Shown piece after piece: positions 6,518 through 11,874 of a stretch of DNA of 11,874 bases; position 1 is the first letter of the stretch, and each line of letters starts with the position of its first letter. The notes beneath the pieces were generated by a model, which saw nothing but the letters and a program-made list of their open reading frames with translations, was not told where the DNA came from and made no database searches. The stretch is taken from assembly GCA_937897245.1 (NCBI GenBank), contig CALCBO010000331.1:1-11874 (forward strand). The letters run 5' to 3'. Both the position numbers and the translations under genes were made by a program. Source of the stretch: an uncultured Caryophanales bacterium. Its GTDB lineage: Bacteria > Bacillota_I > Bacilli_A > RF39 > UBA660.

Positions 6518-7504
6518 ATGTCTTTTATATTACACAATCAAATTTTTGATATTATAATTTCTATTCTAATTATTTTAAATATTATTTTTACATTATTTTT
6601 ATCAATTGATGATTTAAAAAAAGATTTAAACAAAAGTAATAATAATGACAAACTAACAAAAATACAATTATTCAAAATTATAATAGCAATCATTTATATT
6701 ATGGTAATTGCAATAATCATAATAAAGATTGCAAAAAAATATAATATTGCTTCTTATTTAACATTAATATATTATTTATCCTTTGTAATAGCAGCTATAA
6801 AGTTATTTAATAAAAATATTAAAGATTTAACAATTGAAAATAAAATGTCATATATTATGACAACATCACTATTTTTAGTATTCTTTTCTACTAACTCATC
6901 ACAAATATATTTAAATACACCTTTAAATGTGCAGCATACTTTTAAAGAATACTTATTACTAGCTTTTTTGAGTATTAAAATTATATTTTTCATATTTTGT
7001 ATAATTATAAACTTATCAATATTAGCATCAAATTTTGCTATTTTATTTAATAAACCTTTAAAGAAATCAAAAGAACTGTTAAACAAGTTTATAACCAAAA
7101 GATTTGAACTACAATTATATGATTTTTATTTATCAAATAAATGCTCAAAAAAACTTTTTGCACTAGATATAATTATCTTTATAATATTATGCCCATTTCA
7201 ACTTATAGCATATTTAATATTCGCATTATTTATATTATTTATTAGATTTTTATTAAGAAAAATACTAAATTTTGGTAGTAAACTAGTAAATTATCTTGAT
7301 AATAGTCCAAAAGTTATTTCAAAAGCATTAAAAATATCAACTATATTCTCATTATTAATAGTTTATATAATAGCTGTTTACAATCCTAAAATAATATTTG
7401 AGACTACTAAAGATATATATAATCTATTTATTACAGTTATATTAATACCAATAATTTATGATAGTATCAAATCAAATCGAGATAATCTATCAATTCCAAA
7501 ATAG
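6518..7504 (+). CDS. Unknown polytopic membrane protein at the element edge
   Basis: A 328-residue protein I do not recognise. It has about eight hydrophobic segments: near 9-29, 48-67, 76-92, 105-119, 138-165, two in 215-248, then 276-294 and a last weak one near 305-320. Between them lie short Lys/Asn-rich loops and one larger loop of roughly 45 residues (170-215). No catalytic motif, ATPase site, pore filter or signal cleavage site is apparent. GGAGG (6508-6512) five bases before ATG 6518 sets the start; the in-frame ATG at 6506 overlaps the RBS and is rejected. It is a single-gene unit with its own promoter, operator-like dyad and terminator, convergent with the BRO-N gene. The lone position next to the element boundary suggests cargo such as superinfection immunity or exclusion, but that is only inference. 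Confidence 0.7.
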   Translation: MSFILHNQIFDIIISILIILNIIFTLFLSIDDLKKDLNKSNNNDKLTKIQLFKIIIAIIYIMVIAIIIIKIAKKYNIASYLTLIYYLSFVIAAIKLFNKNIKDLTIENKMSYIMTTSLFLVFFSTNSSQIYLNTPLNVQHTFKEYLLLAFLSIKIIFFIFCIIINLSILASNFAILFNKPLKKSKELLNKFITKRFELQLYDFYLSNKCSKKLFALDIIIFIILCPFQLIAYLIFALFILFIRFLLRKILNFGSKLVNYLDNSPKVISKALKISTIFSLLIVYIIAVYNPKIIFETTKDIYNLFITVILIPIIYDSIKSNRDNLSIPK

Positions 7505-7511
7505 CAATTGC

Positions 7512-7550
7512 AAAGTTATTACGATTAAGCGTAATAACTTTTATTTTTTT
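7512..7550 (+). terminator. Rho-independent terminator
   Basis: AAAGTTATTACG (7512-7523) pairs with CGTAATAACTTT (7530-7541), loop ATTAAG, followed by TATTTTTTT. On the minus strand the hairpin has only a short T-run, so it serves mainly the plus-strand gene. Confidence 0.85.
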
Positions 7551-7574
7551 AGAAATTATTACTCTAGAAAGAAA

Positions 7575-8429
7575 TTAATTTTTTGTTTCAATTTCCTTTT
7601 CATCAACATACTGATAATTTAAGGCATTTGCATTAGTAACTACACTCTCACCTAGTTCACTTTCTAAATCTTTTCTTGCATTACCAGCAATTTTGCCACC
7701 ACGTCTTGCTACATCTATATTTTCATTTAACCCTTTTGGATTTTTCTTTTTAGCAATTTCTCTAGTTGCTATTTCTCCTAAATCTGCAAGTGCTACTTCA
7801 ACATCAGACATATTATCTCGAAGTGACTCTTTCCTAAGTCCTTTAAATGATTTATACTCTTTTGCAGTCATACCAGACCATTCTTTATATATTTCATTTG
7901 TTAGAATTGCATATTCTTTAGATTCAGTTATTCCACCATCTTTCCATACATCAGTAAGTTGTTTTCTATCTTGAATACCCTTAATTCTTTTACCAATCCA
8001 TTTTTCGTCATACCCTTTGGATCTATATAAGTCTATTGCCCTTTGTGCTGCTAATGATGGATCAAATGTTTCATCTATTCTTTCACTACCCAATTTTGCT
8101 AACCATTGTTTAATTGGCTCCGCATTCTTGCTAGGAACTGATTCAATAATTCTAAACATTCCCTCTATATCAACTACATCTGTATTATAATACTTACCAT
8201 CTGAAGATTTTAATTTCAGTTGGTGACAATTTGTCACCGACTCATTTCCTTCTTCTTTTAATCTTTGTTTTAGCTTATTCCAATACTTTCTTCCGTCTTT
8301 ACTTTCTGAAACAACACTAACTATATCAACAACACTTATAAAGTATTTTTCTTGGTCATTATCCCAAACAGTTCTGATTGTTTGATTGTTAAATAATTTG
8401 TTTACTAAATGCATTTTTTCTTGATTCAT
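7575..8429 (-). CDS. BRO-N domain protein (phage antirepressor-like)
   Basis: A 284-residue protein with an N-terminal BRO domain, the DNA-binding fold shared with viral BRO proteins and phage antirepressors: IRTVWDNDQEKYFISVVDIV (18-37), RKYWNKLKQRLKEEG (47-61), VTNCHQLKL (65-73), then TDVVDIEGMFRIIESVPS and the PIKQWLAKLG helix (105-114). The C-terminal half (about 125-257) contains KQLTDVWKDGG, YAILTNEIYKEWSGMTAKEYKSFKGL and ARRGGKIAGNARKDLE, segments I recall as conserved in bacterial BRO-N relatives found in mobile elements. Biochemical function is not established; control of element genes by DNA binding is the usual assumption. The RBS GGGAGG lies nine bases before the ATG. It has its own promoter, and the spacer upstream holds palindromes related to one inside this gene. 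Confidence 0.82.
   Translation of the reverse strand: MNQEKMHLVNKLFNNQTIRTVWDNDQEKYFISVVDIVSVVSESKDGRKYWNKLKQRLKEEGNESVTNCHQLKLKSSDGKYYNTDVVDIEGMFRIIESVPSKNAEPIKQWLAKLGSERIDETFDPSLAAQRAIDLYRSKGYDEKWIGKRIKGIQDRKQLTDVWKDGGITESKEYAILTNEIYKEWSGMTAKEYKSFKGLRKESLRDNMSDVEVALADLGEIATREIAKKKNPKGLNENIDVARRGGKIAGNARKDLESELGESVVTNANALNYQYVDEKEIETKN
8222..8238. repeat. 17-bp perfect palindrome inside the BRO-N gene
   Basis: GGTGACAA and TTGTCACC flank a central T. It encodes the VTNCHQ part of the conserved BRO-N motif. The inner GACAAnTTGTC core recurs in the intergenic region at 8518-8528. Confidence 0.6.
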
Positions 8430-8452
8430 TAATTACATCCTCCCTTAAATAT

Positions 8453-8481
8453 ACTATATCAAACATTTGTTCTTATTTCAA
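8453..8481 (-). promoter_or_regulatory. Promoter for the BRO-N gene
   Basis: On the minus strand TTGAAA (-35, 8481-8476), 17-bp spacer, TATAGT (-10, 8458-8453) with TG extension at 8461-8460. The RBS follows at about 8439-8444. Confidence 0.72.
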
Positions 8482-8517
8482 CACTTTTACAAGTAATTTA
8501 TTAATAATAATCTTCTC

Positions 8518-8791
8518 GACAACTTGTCAGAAAGTTTAACTTCGTCGCCACTTGCGACAAAGTTAGTTTTTTTTAAAAATATTAATAGAATCAAAGCAAT
8601 AATTATTATTCCTTCAAATTTAACATTGCAACTTCTGTTCAATTTGGTCAGAAGTTAATTAATCATTCATATCAGTAACTTGTGCTCAAGTTGGTCACAA
8701 GTTTGTTATAATAATTATATTCAATAATTTTACACATAATTTCTTTGTATTTTCGCCTCTATATGTACGAAGTTAGTAATAAACTAACTTC
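8518..8791. repeat. Array of related palindromes between BRO-N and the recombinase
   Basis: The 364-base gap (8430-8793) has no convincing gene but several dyads. P0: GACAACTTGTC (8518-8528). P1: 8538-8564, arms AACTT+GTCGC / GCGAC+AAGTT with one mismatch and a five-base loop. P2: 8630-8656, arms AACTTCTG / CAGAAGTT. P3: 8677-8703, arms AACTTGTG / CACAAGTT. P4: 8769-8791, arms GAAGTTAGT / ACTAACTTC, five-base loop, just past the recombinase stop. P1, P2 and P3 are each 27 bases and share the AACTT...AAGTT ends; P2 and P3 also share most of their 11-base centres (yTCAAkTTGGT). They may be operators, recombination-accessory sites or RNA hairpins in the recombinase 3' UTR. Confidence 0.65.
8537..8574 (+). 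terminator. Terminator-like hairpin with no plus-strand gene before it
   Basis: TAACTTCGTCGC pairs with GCGACAAAGTTA (8537-8565, one mismatch), then G and eight T (8567-8574). It has the form of an intrinsic terminator on the plus strand, yet no plus-strand gene precedes it within the gap; it could end a small antisense RNA or stop read-through into the recombinase. Confidence 0.4.
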
Positions 8792-8793
8792 AA

Positions 8794-10380
8794 TTAATCA
8801 ATATCATTTAATAAACTGAATTTATAAAATATTTCAATGTTTCTATCTTTATCAATTACAATTTTATCAATAATAGATTGTAATAATTCTCTATTTGGAT
8901 TATCAAGATTTATTAATTTCTTAATTTTATCTTCATAGTTTTTCATTTCTTTTGATGACTCTTTTTTCTTTTTATCTACTGTTTGTAGTTCTTCTATTCT
9001 AAATTTAGATTGATTTAGTAATATTTCTGTTTCTCTTGATAATCTTTTATAAGTATCCTCTGAAATATTACCTTTAAATTTATCATCATATAGCATATCA
9101 ATTTTAGCATTGTATTCTTTAATTTTTTTATTCAAAAAATTAATTTCTTCTGTTGTGCTTTCTTTAGAAGTATTTTTATCATTTATAAGTCGTGCTAATG
9201 ATTTAACGTCAATCTCATCTAAATATTTCTTACAAGTACTTTTAATAGTACTTAGTAATGCTTCTTCTAATTTATCATAAGGCATAAAATGTGGATAACA
9301 TAAATGTCTTCTTGGATCCCTTGAATATCTATTACAATTAACAGTCCAATAATCATGATTTTTTCGGTAAGTAACCGTTAAAGTATTGCCACATTCCTGA
9401 CAATAAATAAGATTTTCAAATAATCTTTTTTCTCTATCAGTTTGCGTTTTTTGTTTTCTTTTAACATTACTTTGAACTTTATTAAAAACTTCTTTACTAA
9501 CTAGTGGTTCATGAGTATTCTCTACAATTATCCATGCTTCTTTATTAAGAGCAACTTTTTTTTGAGATTTATATGATAATTTAGTTTGTACATTTTGTAC
9601 CATATCACCTGTATACATTTGATTTTTTAGTATCTTCTTTACTGATGAAACAGTCCATATAGGATTAAATTTTTGTTTTGAACATTCTCTCTTTTTGTAT
9701 AAACTTGGTGTTGGATATTTACAATCATTAAGATAACTAGCAATATCACTTACACTTACACCATTATTTGCCATTTCAAATATCTTTTTAACAATAAAGG
9801 CAGTATCAGGATTAGGTAATAAATGTCCTTTATCATCTGGATCTCTCATATAGCCAAAGCTAGGCTCACTTCCAATAAATTTTCCATCTTCTTTCTTATT
9901 TCTTAGAATAGAACGTATCTTTTTAGAATTATCTCTACTTGTCATATCATTAAATACTGATTTAAAAGGTATCATTTCATTTCCAACATTATTTAAAAAA
10001 GTATCTACTTGATCAAGTACAGCAATATATCTAACTTTTTTTAAAAGAAAATACTCATCTACATAATAACCACAAGTAACATAATTTCTACCAAGTCTAG
10101 ATAAATCTTTTGTTATAACACAATTTATTCTACCATTTTCAATATCTTCAAGTAATCTTTTAAAGCCTGGTCTATCAAAATTAGTACCAGTAAATCCATC
10201 ATCAATATATTCATCGACAAAGGTAAATTCATTTTGTTTTACAAAACTCATTAATAAATTTCTTTGATTAATAATACTTTCACTTTCTGATTCATAACTT
10301 TTATCAGAATCTGCTTCAGATAATCTTATATATAATCCTACTCTATAGTAACTAGGGTGTTGTAATATAGTGTTATACAC
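8794..10380 (-). CDS. Large serine recombinase (TndX/TnpX-type site-specific integrase)
   Basis: A 528-residue serine recombinase that would integrate and excise the element by a serine-DNA intermediate. The N-terminal resolvase domain (about 12-155) carries the nucleophile S21 in YIRLS, the EYIDDGFTGTNFDRPGF segment and the active-site DLSRLGRN (92-99, R95 and R98). The recombinase domain follows (about 170-290, FGYMRDP...ILKNQMYTGDM), then a zinc ribbon with C327, C330, C349 and C361, a long coiled coil (about 405-490) used for att pairing and directionality, and a C-terminal beta tail IDKIVIDKDRNIEIFYKF. All domains are intact. The start is GTG (10380-10378) with AAAGGAG eight bases upstream; no ATG is nearby. 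It is downstream of the small ORF and the HTH gene on the same strand. Confidence 0.93.
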   Translation of the reverse strand: MYNTILQHPSYYRVGLYIRLSEADSDKSYESESESIINQRNLLMSFVKQNEFTFVDEYIDDGFTGTNFDRPGFKRLLEDIENGRINCVITKDLSRLGRNYVTCGYYVDEYFLLKKVRYIAVLDQVDTFLNNVGNEMIPFKSVFNDMTSRDNSKKIRSILRNKKEDGKFIGSEPSFGYMRDPDDKGHLLPNPDTAFIVKKIFEMANNGVSVSDIASYLNDCKYPTPSLYKKRECSKQKFNPIWTVSSVKKILKNQMYTGDMVQNVQTKLSYKSQKKVALNKEAWIIVENTHEPLVSKEVFNKVQSNVKRKQKTQTDREKRLFENLIYCQECGNTLTVTYRKNHDYWTVNCNRYSRDPRRHLCYPHFMPYDKLEEALLSTIKSTCKKYLDEIDVKSLARLINDKNTSKESTTEEINFLNKKIKEYNAKIDMLYDDKFKGNISEDTYKRLSRETEILLNQSKFRIEELQTVDKKKKESSKEMKNYEDKIKKLINLDNPNRELLQSIIDKIVIDKDRNIEIFYKFSLLNDID

Positions 10381-10455
10381 GGCTTCTACTCCTTTCTTTT
10401 GTATAACATTTAAAGCCTAGATTCAGTCTACCATTAAAATAGACATATAACAAAT

Positions 10456-10551
10456 CTACGATTTTATTAAAACACATTTTATATATCCAATTATCAAATC
10501 ATTAATAGTAGAATTATCATCTTTTTTAAAGGTTTCCTTAATATTAAACAT
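10456..10551 (-). CDS. Small 31-aa ORF between the HTH and recombinase genes
   Basis: A short frame, ATG at 10551 to TAG at 10458-10456, with a good RBS (AGAGGTG, 10562-10556; GAGG is six bases from the ATG). The product starts MFNIKETFKKDD and ends with a more hydrophobic stretch, NDLIIGYIKCVLIKS, that could be an amphipathic helix. No family recognised. Just before it an 11-codon frame (10590-10555, MGKIIIEFFKR) ends in a TGA that overlaps this RBS, so translation could pass along from the HTH gene through these mini-ORFs towards the recombinase. Position next to the integrase invites the idea of an excision factor or coupling peptide, but the sequence does not prove it. The remaining gap to the recombinase (10381-10455) shows only its RBS. 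Confidence 0.42.
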   Translation of the reverse strand: MFNIKETFKKDDNSTINDLIIGYIKCVLIKS

Positions 10552-10597
10552 ATTTCACCTCTTAAAAAATTCTATGATGATTTTTCCCATAATATTT

Positions 10598-11101
10598 TCA
10601 TTCCTCCTCTTTTTTAAATTCATCTAATAATTTATTCAGTTCTTCAAGTTCTTCTTTAGATGGTGTTTCGCTTTTAATTAGTTGTCCATTCCAATACTCA
10701 TTACCAAACTCATCTTTGTAATATATTTTATTTATATTACTTTTATTATAATGTTTAAAGTTTGGTTGAACACTAGAATTAAAGTTTTCTTTAATACCCT
10801 GTATCTTATTCTTTAATACATGGTCAAGTGTAATTGTACGTTTAGAATTATTAGTACTATCTTTTTCATATTTCAAATTAATATAATTTAAAGAGGCAAG
10901 ATGATTAATACTTTTAGATATTGTTTGTTTACTATATCCATGAATATTCATAAAATAACTATTTGTAGCCCAACAATATCCTTTATTCTTACACAAAGAA
11001 ATTATGTGCAGTAATAATAACTTTTCTAAAGATGATATTCTACTATCACTTAATACCGGTATTGGTATAATTGGATTTATAAATTCTTCCATAGTATCCA
11101 T
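10598..11101 (-). CDS. Winged-HTH protein, replication-initiator/HTH_36 type
   Basis: A 167-residue DNA-binding protein. Residues about 14-80 form a winged helix like those at the N terminus of phage and plasmid replication initiators (IPVLSDSRISSLEKLLLLHI, then GYCWATNSYFMNIHGYSKQTISKSINHLASLNYI, with recognition helix near SKQTISKSI). The middle (80-130) is Asn/Lys-rich and probably disordered. The end carries EYWNGQLI and an acidic/basic helix, PSKEELEELNKLLDEFKKEEE. It could load replication proteins on the element or act as a repressor. The start is uncertain: neither ATG 11101 nor ATG 11092 has a strong RBS. Two perfect palindromes sit upstream, one touching the first start codon. The TGA stop overlaps an ATG (10601) and GAGGAGG, hinting at coupling to the small ORFs that follow. 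Confidence 0.75.
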   Translation of the reverse strand: MDTMEEFINPIIPIPVLSDSRISSLEKLLLLHIISLCKNKGYCWATNSYFMNIHGYSKQTISKSINHLASLNYINLKYEKDSTNNSKRTITLDHVLKNKIQGIKENFNSSVQPNFKHYNKSNINKIYYKDEFGNEYWNGQLIKSETPSKEELEELNKLLDEFKKEEE

Positions 11102-11148
11102 TCTATAGAATCATACATAAAATATATCTTTATAAAAGTGCACTTTTA
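11100..11148. repeat. Two perfect palindromes upstream of the HTH gene (operator candidates)
   Basis: TAAAAGTG/CACTTTTA (11133-11148, 16 bp) and ATTCTA/TAGAAT (11100-11111, 12 bp). The second overlaps the first possible start codon of the HTH gene. A TATATT at 11126-11121 between them may be its -10. Self-repression is plausible but untested. Confidence 0.45.
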
Positions 11149-11208
11149 CATACTACTTCTCCTAGGTGTTTTCATCTTACATCAAATAAAAATTAAAAGA
11201 TATTGTAC

Positions 11209-11240
11209 AAAAAAGAAAAAAGGAATACAAACTGTACTCC
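11209..11240 (-). terminator. Rho-independent terminator of the reverse transcriptase gene
   Basis: On the minus strand GGAGTAC (11240-11234) pairs with GTATTCC (11228-11222, one G-T pair) around AGTTT, followed by TTTTTTCTTTTTT. It lies just beyond the RT stop, so no downstream gene shares this transcript. Confidence 0.8.
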
Positions 11241-11250
11241 CATATGAATA

Positions 11251-11874
11251 TTACTTTTTATAATTTATCAACTTATCTTTGTTTTTATTTATAAATTCCA
11301 TTAATGTACCATTTTTATATGCATCAAATATTTTTCTTTCATATTTTATTTGTTCAACTCTTTGAACTTTTACGTGAAAAGCATAATTCTTTTTATTCTT
11401 ATCTATTACTTCCTTTATATGTTCCCTGTTCTTTTTTGTTGATGATGGTTCTACATATTCTATTGTATTAAACATCCCATTCAAAGAAATAAAACATTTC
11501 CACTTTTTAATGTATTCAAATTCATTTTTAGGTTCGCCCATTGAAATAAATTTATTAAACAGTTTATTCATTTTTGAATGCATCTTTTTTGAAGCTCTTA
11601 CGCAATATCTTTTAACTGTTAATCCTGTAATTAACGGTAATATTAATTGCTCATTTGGCCCTAATTCTTTTTCAATGTCAATTATCTTAATTTTTTTCTC
11701 GCTAATTGAATGATTATAATCTTTTAAGATACTACTAACTTCAGCAACTAAATCATTAGGATCAAAAGTACTATCCTTATAAGAAAATGATAAATCATCA
11801 ACATATGTACTAAATCTACAATTATATTTTATAGCCACATTATTTATTTTATCAAACATTTCCTTATAAGATAG
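11251..11874 (-). CDS. Retron-type reverse transcriptase, C-terminal part (5' end outside window)
   Basis: The frame is open to the window edge (208 codons including the stop), so the N-terminal half lies beyond base 11874. The visible part starts LSYKEMFDKINNVAIKYNC, the helix before the active site, followed by the catalytic motif STYVDDLSFS (YVDD at 24-27; the two Asp bind Mg2+). HSISEKKIKII (about 55-65) matches the next palm strand and Lys motif, and LITGLTVKRYCV (about 81-92) matches the VTGL segment characteristic of retron RTs. A thumb-like region (ISLNGMFNTIEYVEP) and a basic C-terminal tail of some 60 residues follow. A retron RT makes msDNA from a short upstream RNA; that RNA (msr-msd) and any effector would be to the right of the window. 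Group II intron maturase seems unlikely because no X/HNH domain follows. Other options are an Abi-type or unclassified RT. Confidence 0.8.
   Translation of the reverse strand, partial: LSYKEMFDKINNVAIKYNCRFSTYVDDLSFSYKDSTFDPNDLVAEVSSILKDYNHSISEKKIKIIDIEKELGPNEQLILPLITGLTVKRYCVRASKKMHSKMNKLFNKFISMGEPKNEFEYIKKWKCFISLNGMFNTIEYVEPSSTKKNREHIKEVIDKNKKNYAFHVKVQRVEQIKYERKIFDAYKNGTLMEFINKNKDKLINYKK

Larger units (their letters stand above)
6430..11874. mobile_element. Integrated element with large serine recombinase (left end here, right end outside)
   Basis: The left boundary is placed at about 6423-6431, where amidase homology stops. To the right lie genes typical of phage/ICE cargo: BRO-N protein, large serine recombinase, replication-type winged-HTH protein and a retron-type reverse transcriptase. 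Serine codon choice changes across the boundary: by my count AGT is 8 of 12 in the radical SAM gene and TCA is 15 of 25 in the first element gene. No conjugation or virion genes are in view, so whether it is an ICE, a prophage or a small mobilisable island is open. The exact end is inferred and no duplicate att sequence can be checked here. Confidence 0.65.

Noticed and set aside
8704..8712. Plus-strand TGTTATAAT right after palindrome P3, a possible antisense promoter into the recombinase
   Set aside because: No -35, no downstream RBS or frame; such matches are expected by chance in this AT-rich spacer.
8684..8737. A 21-codon minus-strand frame running through palindrome P3
   Set aside because: Its ATG has no properly spaced RBS and the coding overlaps the palindrome; likely chance.
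8518..8791. CRISPR array
   Set aside because: The repeats are few, unequal in sequence and unevenly spaced (92 and 47 bases start to start), with no cas genes.
11155..11182. Nine-codon frame MKTPRRSSM on the minus strand upstream of the HTH gene as a leader peptide
   Set aside because: No RBS before its ATG and no attenuator-like hairpins after it; too short to support.

Overview
The window is very AT-rich DNA with strong Shine-Dalgarno sites (AGGAGG, AAAGGAG), promoters with an extended -10 (TGnTATAAT-like), and single-domain proteins typical of low-GC Bacillota. It looks like an uncultured gut Bacilli/Clostridia-type genome. Trp is encoded by TGG and TGA serves as a stop, so the standard bacterial code fits. 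This is inference; no marker gene fixes the taxon.

Left part (1 to about 6430), ordinary chromosome: the 3' end of a tail-anchored protein; a PflX-type radical SAM protein; a membrane-anchored thioredoxin-like protein; a minus-strand operon of ClC chloride channel, guanine deaminase and NADAR-domain protein; a divergently transcribed two-TM potassium channel; a small DUF898-like membrane protein; and the C-terminal two thirds of a LysM-bearing N-acetylmuramoyl-L-alanine amidase. Terminator hairpins overlap several stop codons, so packing is tight.

Right part (about 6430 to the end), a mobile element whose other end is not in the window: the amidase frame stops abruptly at 6429-6431, in the middle of the catalytic domain, and the gene content and codon choice change there (AGT-rich serine codons to the left, TCA-rich to the right). 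Inside the element are an unknown polytopic membrane protein under a promoter with a 19-bp dyad over its -35; a BRO-N family protein; an intergenic stretch holding a set of related palindromes; a TndX/TnpX-type large serine recombinase; a small 31-aa ORF; a winged-HTH protein of the replication-initiator kind; and, cut by the window edge, a retron-type reverse transcriptase with a YVDD active site.

The simplest reading is a serine-recombinase element that integrated into, and split, a cell-wall amidase gene, carrying phage/ICE-style control genes and a reverse transcriptase that may be the core of a defence retron. The parts most worth following up are the palindrome family around the BRO-N gene (two copies show a compensatory arm change, and one core is shared with a palindrome inside the gene), the RT and whatever lies upstream of it, and the unknown membrane protein at the element's edge.
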